From Collimonas arenae (GTDB taxonomy: Bacteria > Pseudomonadota > Gammaproteobacteria > Burkholderiales > Burkholderiaceae_D), in contig NZ_CP013233.1 of NCBI RefSeq assembly GCF_001584165.1, positions 744,001 to 808,000 on the forward strand: a stretch of 64,000 nt of DNA, given 5' to 3'. The position numbers and the translations under genes were made by a program. Positions 10,487 through 18,900 of the stretch are shown piece after piece (position 1 is the first letter of the stretch; the number at the start of each line of letters is the position of its first letter). A model generated the notes under the pieces. It saw only the letters and a list, made by a program, of their open reading frames with translations, had not been told where the DNA came from and made no database searches.

Positions 10487-11311
10487 TCAAGGCGAATTTT
10501 CCGCATCCGCATCATCCGCACGCAGTCCTTCTTCACGCGCCCAGAAATAGCGATCCGGAATCAGTTTTCCCATCCCCAGCCGTTGCGCAGCCGTGACTGC
10601 CGCCAGCGTGAATTCCTGCGCTTCAGAGACTGCTTCCGGCACGTCCAGTCCATTCGCCAGCATCGCCGCGATGGCTGCTGACAAGGTGCTGCCGGCGCCG
10701 ATGAACGAGCCGGAAACGCGCGGCCACTGGTCTTCGCGCACTACGCCGGTGTCGTTGAACAAGGTGTTGCCGATTTCAGCAGCAGAAGTTGGGGTGCCGG
10801 TGACGAACAGGTATTCGCAGCCGAGTTCGATGATGCGCATCGCATCCACGCTCAGCATGTCCTCGGTCGACGGTTCGCGCCAGGTTTCCGCCAGGCGCGC
10901 CAATTCCACTGCAGACAGCAGCATGACGGTGGTTTGCGGGATCAGCAATTCGCGGATGGCGGTCATCAGGTCTTCGCTATCCTGGCCCTGATCAGGCATG
11001 GCCGACAGAAAAGGGTCTAGAATCAGCGGAATTTCCGGATAGTCAGAGACGATTTCGGCGATCACCGACACGCTCTCGATACTACCGACGGCACCAACCT
11101 TGAACGCGGCGACAGGCATGTCTTCCAACAGCACGCGGGCCTGGTCGGCGACCCAATCAGCGTCAATCTGCTGGGTGTCTTCGATGCGGGCGGTGTCGCC
11201 GATCAGAATCGACGTGATGACTGACAGGCCGTGGCAGCCCATCGACGAAAAAGTGGCCAGATCGGCCTGAATTCCGGCGGCGCCGACGGGGTCGGCAACG
11301 CCGAATGTCAA
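10487..11311 (-). CDS. thiD: Hydroxymethylpyrimidine/phosphomethylpyrimidine kinase (ThiD); start uncertain
   Basis: The ribokinase-fold product starts TFGVADPVGAAGIQADL, where most ThiD proteins have a similar GxDxxGGAGIQADL block. Further on come HGLSVITSIL, LLEDMPVAAFKVG and GAGSTLSAAIAA near the catalytic end. It should phosphorylate HMP and HMP-P in thiamine synthesis. The start is unclear: the only in-frame initiator after a stop is the TTG at 11311, which leaves out an upstream in-frame ANQTSPLI stretch that fits the family. A GTG at 11337 would be the start if one base were missing near 11320. Confidence 0.85.
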   Translation of the reverse strand: MTFGVADPVGAAGIQADLATFSSMGCHGLSVITSILIGDTARIEDTQQIDADWVADQARVLLEDMPVAAFKVGAVGSIESVSVIAEIVSDYPEIPLILDPFLSAMPDQGQDSEDLMTAIRELLIPQTTVMLLSAVELARLAETWREPSTEDMLSVDAMRIIELGCEYLFVTGTPTSAAEIGNTLFNDTGVVREDQWPRVSGSFIGAGSTLSAAIAAMLANGLDVPEAVSEAQEFTLAAVTAAQRLGMGKLIPDRYFWAREEGLRADDADAENSP

Positions 11312-11393
11312 TATGAGTGGAGAAGTTTGGTTTGCACGGCGGGTAGATTAAGATATCTGACTTTGCATTTTACTTGATTGAAGGGTCACCGCT

Positions 11394-11587
11394 GTGAGCA
11401 ATAACGAAACTACCAAGACAGAGTTCAAAACCTGGATGTGTCTGATTTGCGGCTGGGTCTATGACGAAGAAGCGGGCTGCCGGAAGAGGGCATTGCGCCG
11501 GGCACGCGATGGGACGATGTGCCGATGAACTGGACCTGCCCTGAATGCGGCGCCCGCAAGGAAGATTTTGAAATGGTTGCCATTTAA
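11394..11587 (+). CDS. Rubredoxin (frame broken by one missing base)
   Basis: A 64-residue rubredoxin is recovered from a GTG at 11394 if one C is restored near 11477 (GGGCTGCC read as GGGCCTGCC). The iron ligands are the two CxxC motifs [14 protein letters not shown] and [14 protein letters not shown], with GTRWDDVP between them. As read, the frame after the first CxxC gives an unrelated Arg-rich tail. Total length is 3n-1. It is divergent from thiD and lies 162 bases upstream of pilG. It is too short and too broken to appear as a simple ORF. Confidence 0.85.
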
Positions 11588-11749
11588 TCCAAAATACCAA
11601 TTTATTTCTTATGGGAATGTTAACTTAACGTTCAAAGTTACAAAAAAAATTGAACTTTAAGCTCCCCCTGCAAGAAACATTGTTCTAAGGAATGTCTTTC
11701 TTTGTTACAGTGACGCCGTAGATTTATTTGGATTGAATGAGACGATTTC

Positions 11750-12165
11750 ATGACAACATCACTTGGCGGCGTCAACCTGAAGGTAATGGTGATCGACGAT
11801 AGCAGCACAATTCGGCGTTCCGCGGAGATTTTCCTGAGTCAGGCCGGCTATCAGGTTGTACTTGCCGAGGATGGTTTCGACGCCTTGGCGAAAGTTAACG
11901 ATCATAAGCCGGCGCTGATTTTTGCGACATCCTGATGCCTCGTCTCGACGGTTATCAAACCTGTGCGCTGATCAAGAAAAGCGCCAAATTCCATGCTACA
12001 CCGGTAATCATGCTGTCGTCCAAGGACGGCTTGTTCGACCGCGCACGTGGCGCCATGGTCGGTTCCGACGAATATCTTACCAAGCCGTTTACCAAGGACA
12101 GTCTGCTCAAGGCGGTGCGTCAGCACACCCAGGCAGCCGACGGCGCGATTGCAGTCAATGCCTGA
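11750..12165 (+). CDS. pilG: Twitching-motility response regulator PilG (frame broken by one missing base)
   Basis: A single-domain CheY-like receiver of about 138 residues. The first frame has VMVIDDSSTIRRSAE (acidic pocket) and stops just before the phospho-acceptor. The second begins MPRLDGYQTC and carries VIMLSSKDGLFD and EYLTKPFTK. Restoring one T in the TTT run at 11919-11923 gives LIFCDILMPRLDG with the phospho-acceptor Asp, and the total length is 3n-1. It is the first gene of the Pil-Chp operon; PilG acts as output regulator for pilus extension and cAMP control in Pseudomonas. Confidence 0.9.
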
Positions 12166-12223
12166 TGGTGTTGACTGATTTGAAATAATTTGACGTAACT
12201 GTGAAGTAACTAGAGGTTGAAAA

Positions 12224-12589
12224 ATGGCCATACAAAAGATTCTTATTGTTGACGACTCTCCAACTGAGCGTTATTTCCTGACCGATATCCTGGCGAAGGC
12301 CGGCTATTCCGTGTCGACTTCAGAAAACGGCGAGGGTCTGCTTGACAAGATTAAGGCGGACAAGCCGCAGCTGATCCTGATGGATGTGGTCATGCCAGGC
12401 CAGAACGGATTCCAGGTGACGCGTTCGATTACCCGCGATGACGACACCAAGGACATTCCTATCATCATCTGCAGCAGCAAGGGCCTGGAAACCGACCGCA
12501 TCTGGGGTTTGCGCCAAGGTGCGCGCGACTACCTGGTCAAGCCGATCGATCCCAAGGAATTGCTGGCAAAAATCGCCGCGCTTGGTTAA
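12224..12589 (+). CDS. pilH: Response regulator PilH
   Basis: A 121-residue receiver-only protein with the acidic pair in KILIVDDSPTERYFL, the phospho-acceptor Asp in LILMDVVMPGQNGFQ, the switch Ser in IIICSSKG and the conserved Lys in DYLVKPIDP. A good ribosome site (AGAGG) precedes the ATG. Its position after pilG and before the CheW-like pilI matches the Pil-Chp order, where PilH acts with PilG in setting pilus retraction. Confidence 0.95.
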   Translation: MAIQKILIVDDSPTERYFLTDILAKAGYSVSTSENGEGLLDKIKADKPQLILMDVVMPGQNGFQVTRSITRDDDTKDIPIIICSSKGLETDRIWGLRQGARDYLVKPIDPKELLAKIAALG

Positions 12590-12661
12590 TTGCGCGCTGG
12601 ATTCGAGGCCTCTCAAGACCCGAATCCAGCCAGATTCACGTCACATGAGCGCTCAATCAAT

Positions 12662-13245
12662 ATGACTCAATCAACCTCGCACCTGACCGCCGAATTGTCG
12701 CCGTCGTCGCTGCTGCCAGTCAATAAGGCTGCTGCCGATGCCGACTCGCGTCGCACCCGCCTGCGCGAATTCCAGTCACACTTGCTGGAGCGGATGCAAG
12801 CCGCCCGCAGTGGCGCTGAGGCGCAGGAAAGCCAGCTAGGTTTGTTGATCGGACAGACCCGCTGGTTGTTGAATTTGCAAGAGGCTGGCGAAATTGTCGC
12901 GGTCGACAAGATTTCCCGTGTGCCGCTGACCCACGATTGGTTTCTGGGATTGAGCAATGTGCGGGGTAGCCTGATCAGCGTGATCGATTTGCCCGGTACC
13001 AGGGGCAAGGTTTGACGCAAATTGACAAGGAATGTCGGATTGTGGCGTTTGCCCCGACGTTTTCGTTTAGCAGCGGTTTGCTGGTGTCGCGCGTGCTGGG
13101 TTTGCGGAACGTGGCCCAGATGACCTTGCAGCCCGCTGAATCCATAGACAGCAGCGGTGCCAAGCGCTATGTCGATAGCGAGTCACAGGTCTGGACCGAA
13201 CTGAGTATGGCCCGGATCTTGCAAGACCCTCGTTTTTACAAGTAG
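12662..13245 (+). CDS. pilI: CheW-like adaptor PilI (frame broken by one missing base)
   Basis: The adaptor couples PilJ to the ChpA kinase. The first frame runs from the ATG at 12662 through the CheW fold (LLIGQTRWLLNLQEAGEIV, LTHDWFLGLSNVRGSLISVIDL). The second, from about 13012, continues with DKECRIVAFAPTFSF and LVSRVLGLRN. Adding one C to the CCC run near 12993 joins them as DLPRYQGQGLTQIDKE, giving 194 residues; the length as read is 3n-1. The open frame upstream to 12590 has no coding character. Confidence 0.87.
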
Positions 13246-13320
13246 GTTTATGAGTCCCAGGTACTGCTGCAATTGCGGCAGTATCCGGTGGCAGCGAATT
13301 TGCAATTAGGAGATTCTGTA

Positions 13321-15725
13321 ATGGCATTCAAACTACCGTCTTTATCGAAGGCGGCCAAGGAAGAGCAGGGAGAAGCTGGTGATCGCTTCGCGCTGGAAGC
13401 ATTGATGCACGATCCTGAACAGACTGTCATGGAGGAGCGCTTCATTCCAGAACTGCCTACGCCGACAATCGTGCCGATGGCTGCTCCGGCGCCGGCTCCA
13501 GCTCCAGCTCCAGCCTCAGCTCCTCGGGAAGCTGTCAGAGAATCTGTCGCCGATGTTGCCAGTGCGGGCGTTGCCGCCGCTGCTGCAGCTGCAACTGGCG
13601 CCGGTGCCGGCGCTGCAATCGCCAGCCCGGACGCGGTGCCGCTGCCGCTGATTGGCAAGTTGCCGCAACAAAAGCAGATTCGCCTGTTGCTGATCGTACT
13701 TGGCACTGGCCTGCTGCTGACCATCCTGTTCTTGTGGCTGAGCGCCAAGAGCTCGGCGATGAGCTCGACCCAGACTCAGATCGCCGGTGACGCGCTGATG
13801 CACTCGCAGCGTATCGGTAAGGCGACGCCGAATGCGATTCAGGGTAATCCTGAAGCGTTTAAGCAGCTGGCTGATAGCCGCAAGGAATTCAACCAGGATC
13901 TGAGCATCCTGATGAAAGGCGGCGACTACAAGGGCCATAACGTCGGCGCGCCTAGTGCGCAAATGGATTCCAAGCTGGCCGAGGTCAGCAAGGTCTGGTC
14001 GAATACCGACAAGGCCGCGGAGACTATCCTGAAGCTGCAAAAGGAATTGACCAGCTTCGGTGTGACACTGCAAAAACTGAACGGCATTTCGCCGAATTTG
14101 CTGGACCTGTCGGAACAGATCTCGACACTGAAAACCCAGACCGGCGCGACACCGCGTGAAATCGCAGCATCCTCGCAGCTGGTCATGCTGACCCAGCGTC
14201 TTGGCCGTAGCGCGAATGAATTCCTGACATCCGAAGGTGTGAACCCGGAAACCGCGTTCCTGCTCGGTAAGGATACCAATACGTTCCGTGACATTGTTAG
14301 CGGCTTCCTGAACGGCAGCGATGTACTGCGGCTGTCGGCCAGCAAGAGCGAAGAAGAGCGCAGCAAACTGACTGAACTGGAAAGAGCTTTGCCGATTACC
14401 AGGAATCGGTCGCGTCGATTCTGGGCAACATGCAGAACTTCGTCTCTGCCAAGCAATCGGAACAGCTGATCTTTACCGAGAACGAAACCCTGAAGCAGCG
14501 CCTGAGTGCTCTGCAGGACACCTATCGCGACGCGCAGGATACGCAAAGCATCTGGTTCTGGCTGATGTTGTTGGCCGCGCTGGTTACCCTGCTGGCAGCA
14601 GCCGGCATCGCCTGGGTACAGGTGCAGGACGGCCGTCGTCGTACCCACGAAGCTGATGTACGTCGTATGGAAGCGGAAGAACAGCGCTTGCAGGCGATCA
14701 AGCAGGAAGAGGACGCCAGTAACGCCAATGACCAGAACCAGGCTGCGATTTTGCGTCTGATGAACGAATTGCAGGAAGTGGCGGATGGTGACTTGACGGT
14801 GCAGGCAACGGTGTCGGAAGACATTACCGGCGCGATTGCCGACTCGGTTAACTATACGGTGGAAGAGTTGCGTGGACTGGTCGGACGGGTTACCGCAACG
14901 GCGCAGCAGGTTACTGTGGCGTCGGACCAAGCGCAAAGCATTTCGATCGAACTGCTGGCGGCGTCGCAACGGCAATCGCGCGATATTCAGGAAACCACGC
15001 AAGCGGTTCTCGACATGGCGACCCAGATTACCGACGTATCCAAGTCAGCCAGTGAATCGGCTGAGGTGGCACGGCAGTCGGTTAGTGCGGCGGAAGAGGG
15101 TTCCAAGGCGGTGGAAAACGCGATTTCAGGCATGAACGAAATCCGCGAACACATCCAGGAAACCTCCAAGCGCATCAAGCGGCTGGGTGAGTCGTCGCAG
15201 GAAATTGGCGAAATTACCGAACTGATTTCCGACATTACCGAACAGACCAACGTGCTGGCGCTGAATGCGGCGATCCAGGCGGCATCGGCAGGTGAAGCTG
15301 GCCGCGGATTCTCGGTGGTTGCGGAAGAAGTTCAGCGCCTGGCGGAACGTTCAGGTGCGGCGACCAAGCAGATTGGTGCGCTGGTGCGTACCATTCAGAC
15401 TGACACCCACGATGCGGTGGTGGCGATGGAGCGTTCGACCCAGGGTGTGGTCGAAGGTGCCAAGCTGTCAGATGCCGCCGGTGCGGCGTTGTCGGATATC
15501 CGACGCGTTTCGAACCGATTGGCGGAACTGATTCAAAGCATTTCCTCCACTACCGAGCAGCAGGCCAACTCGGCAAACGGCGTGGCTACCAACATTCAAA
15601 ACATTCTTTCGGTGACGGAAAAGACGCGGGAAGGTACACGCCAGACGGCGCTGTCGATTCGCGAACTGTCCAAGCTGGCAGAAGATTTGAAGAGTTCGGT
15701 ATCGCGTTTCCGCGTGACCAACTAA
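13321..15725 (+). CDS. pilJ: Type IV pilus methyl-accepting chemoreceptor PilJ (frame broken by one missing base)
   Basis: A good ribosome site (AGGAG) precedes the ATG at 13321. The restored product is 801 residues: a basic start ([10 protein letters not shown]), an Ala/Pro-rich stretch at about residues 55-100, a membrane helix near residues 120-142, a periplasmic PilJ domain, a second helix ([21 protein letters not shown]), a HAMP-like region and a C-terminal signalling domain with the hairpin tip [15 protein letters not shown]. The frame is lost near 14394, where GAAAGAGC should read GAAAGCAGC ([11 protein letters not shown]). Length as read is 3n-1. Confidence 0.9.
13482..13530 (+). repeat. 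In-frame GCTCCA/GCTCCG hexamer tract inside pilJ
   Basis: Imperfect tandem hexamers (GCTCCG, GGCTCC, GCTCCA repeated) encode alternating Ala-Pro in the cytoplasmic N-terminal extension of PilJ. Because the unit is six bases, copy-number changes would alter linker length without breaking the frame. Confidence 0.6.
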
Positions 15726-15734
15726 TGTGTACCA

Positions 15735-15777
15735 CCGTCCCGGCTGGCCTTCGTTTTCCGAAGCCCGGCTGGGACGG
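15735..15777 (+). other. Long hairpin in the pilJ-chpA gap
   Basis: CCGTCCC at 15735-15741 pairs with GGGACGG at 15771-15777, continues with GC/GU pairs and an inner CTTCG/CGAAG stem, and closes on a TTTTC loop. No T-run follows, so it is not a standard intrinsic terminator. It sits in the only large gap of the pil-chp operon (181 bases) and may set the PilJ:ChpA ratio by RNA processing or stabilisation. Confidence 0.55.
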
Positions 15778-15906
15778 CATTGGCCGGAGCTTGCCGCAGT
15801 CGTTGCGGCATCTGTGATGCTGCGCTGCTGCAATGTTGTGCGGCGCTTTGGCCGATATGCATGTGGTCAATCCAGATTGGCCACTCCCTGAATCCATGAG
15901 GCAGTC

Positions 15907-18900
15907 ATGACCACCGATTTTTCCAGTACCGCTGCGCATTTGCAAGATTCGACGCGGACGCACCTTGATACCGGACCATTGTCATGGGTGATGAGCGAAA
16001 TTCGCGAGGCACTGAGCCAATCCGGCAATGCCTTGTCGAAAGCCGCTGACTCTGCAGCCGGCGACGATCAGTCGACCGCCATTCGTCATGCCAAGACCTA
16101 TCTGCACCAGGCGCACGGCGCATTGCAGATGGTTGACATCGACGGCGTCACCATCATTACCGAAACCGTTGAAGATATTTTAGAGCGTGCCGAGTCGGGA
16201 CAAGCCGAACTGACGGCTCAGCACGTGGAAATCGTCCGCAACGCGTATCAGGCGTTGATTGAATACCTGGACGAATTGCTGGCAGGCGGTGCTCATCAGC
16301 CGGTGCGGCTGTTCCCGTACTACCAGTCGCTGCTGGAAATCCGCGGCGCCGAGAGAATCCATCCGGCCGATCTGTTTTTCCCGGACCTGACCATTCGTCC
16401 TCATTTCCCGGAGGCCGAGCAGGTTCTGCCGGTTGAAGCCGCAGCCTATCTGCCGTTGCGCAAGCGGTTTGAGCGCGCCTTGTTGCCATTCCTGAAAAGC
16501 GCCGACAAAGCTGTAGAGCTGGAGAATGCCGGCGCCATGCAGGGCGTGGTCGGCGAAGTCGAACAGATGCAGCGCAACCAGCAGTCCCGGTCGTTCTGGT
16601 GGGTGATGCATGGTTTTTCCGAAGCAGTTGCGGCGGCGCAGATTTCAAACGAACTGTATGTCAAGCAGCTGTTCGCTCGCATCAACCTGCAGTTGCGGCG
16701 CTTGAGCCAAGGTTCGTCGAGCATTTCCGAACGCCTGTTGCGCGATGCGCTGTTTTTCATCGCCGGCGTTGAACAGAGCTCCAAGTTGGGTGCGCAGATT
16801 CGCGCTGCCTATCGCTTGAACGGCCTGGTGCCATCCGATTACGGCACGCGTCATTATGGGCAAATCAGCCCTGAAGCGTTGAGCGCGGCGAAGGAGCGCC
16901 TGACGCAGGCGAAGAATATGTGGGATCGCCTCGCCAGCGGCGACGCCGGCCCTGCTGCGGCATTTGAACAGGAAATGCTCGGTTTGAGCGAAGCCGGCAG
17001 CAGTCTGAATGCCCCATCGCTGTCGAAACTGTTGCGCGAATTGAATGGCATTGCGCGCCACGCCGCGCATTCGCGGCCGGGCGATGCGATTTGCATGGAA
17101 ATCGCTACCAGCCTGTTGTTCATTGAAAATACGCTGAACCACATCAGCCGTTTGCCGGAGAATTTCTCGGAACGTGCGGATGCGATGACAGCACGCCTGT
17201 TGTCGGTCGTGTCAGGTGAAACATTGGGCAAGCCGGCGCAATGGATCGACGATATCTATCGTGAAGCGCAGCAGCGCCAGACCGTCAAGATGCTGGCCTC
17301 GGAAATGCTGTCGAGCTTGCGTCAGGTCGAGAAGATGCTGGACGAATTTTTCAATGATCCGGAACGGCGCGATGTGCTGACACAGATCGGCCAGGTGCTG
17401 TATCAGATTCAGGGCGCGCTGGCGATTCAGGACCAGACCGATGCGTTGCGCGTGGTTGAGCATACGCGCAATACCCTGCAGCGCTTTGCTGCAGAAGGCA
17501 GCGAGGTGGTGCCGGACCAGAAGGAATTTGAAAGGATCGCGCAAAACATCGGCGCGCTGAGCTTCTTTATCGAAACCCTGCAGCATCAGTCGGATACGCA
17601 AAACAATCACTTCACATTCGATGAAGAGGCAGGTGTGTTCCGCGTCAATTTGCTGGAGCGCCGTACGGTGGTTGCCGCGCCGCAGCCGGACCCTGTGGTA
17701 CAGCCGCTTGACACGGATGTACACGCTGCGACGGAAAGTTTGCCGTCGTTGCCGCAATTGGCAACTGTAGAGGACGAGCTGTTGCAGCATCAGAACAAGT
17801 CTGCGGAATTGGCGCTGTCGTTGACAGCACAACCGCACGACGCGGCGCTGCAGGAACAGCTGAAGGAATCGCTGGTGCAGATGCGTGTTGACGCCACATT
17901 GAGCGACAACCCCGAGGCTAATGAGCGCGCCCAGGCGGCGATCGATATCCTCGATCATCCGGATTTCTCGGCATCGCAGCAATCGCTGGCTGAGATTGTC
18001 ACCACCATCGTACCGCTTCATGCCGTGGAAGCAGTTACACCTGCAGCCGTCTCGGTAACCGACGAGGAGGCCGATGCCGAACTGCGTGAGATTTTTTTAT
18101 CGGAAGCGGACGAGGTCCTGACGAATGCCAGGCAAACCTTGCCGCAACTCCGCGATAGTGCGCATTCGCAGGAACCCCTGACGGTATTGCGCCGCGCCTT
18201 TCATACATTGAAGGGCAGCAGCCGCATGATCGGCCTGAATGCTTTCGGTGAAGCTGCGTGGAGCATTGAGCAGGTGTTGAACGTGTGGTTGTCGGAATCG
18301 CGTCCTGTGACCGCCGATCTGCAGGCCTTGCTGGATCATGCCGTGAAGCTGCTGGACGGCTGGGTCAAGGAAATCCTTGAGCATGGACAGTCGCAGCAAA
18401 CGCCGCAGGCATTGACTGAAATTGCCGAGCGGGTCCGTCATGGCGGTGCATTTGTCGAACCTTTAACAGCCGCCCCGGTCGCGCACGCCGATGTCGATGC
18501 TGTAGCTGATGTGGTCGCCGATGCAGTACTTGAATCGACGGAGACGCTGGAACTGACCGATCTGCCGGAGCTTCCGGCTCAGGCAGAAGAAATTCAACTG
18601 ACCGACGAAGATCTCGCCTTGTTCGGTGAAGGCCACGGTTTGCCATCCTTTGCCGAGGAAGAGAAAACTCCGGTTGCGGCCGAATTCGAAGCCAAGCCCA
18701 GCGATGTACCTGATGTTGAAACATTCGTCGCCGACGTGCCGGCCGAAGAGCCGGCGAGCGCTGAGGTAATTGCCTTTCCTGGCATGCAGGAAATTCGTCA
18801 CGACGACAGCACCAAGCAAATCGGCGACCTGATGATCAGCTTGCCGTTGTATAACATCTATCTGGCCGAAACCGATCAGCTGGTGCGGCATTTGGCGCAG

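Noticed and set aside
11312..11393. Thiamine (TPP) riboswitch upstream of thiD
   Set aside because: Only about 80 bases separate thiD from the divergent rubredoxin, and no TPP-riboswitch-like conserved blocks are seen.
13482..13530. CRISPR-like or phase-variable repeat
   Set aside because: The units are six bases, imperfect and coding, with no spacers. Copy changes would keep the frame.
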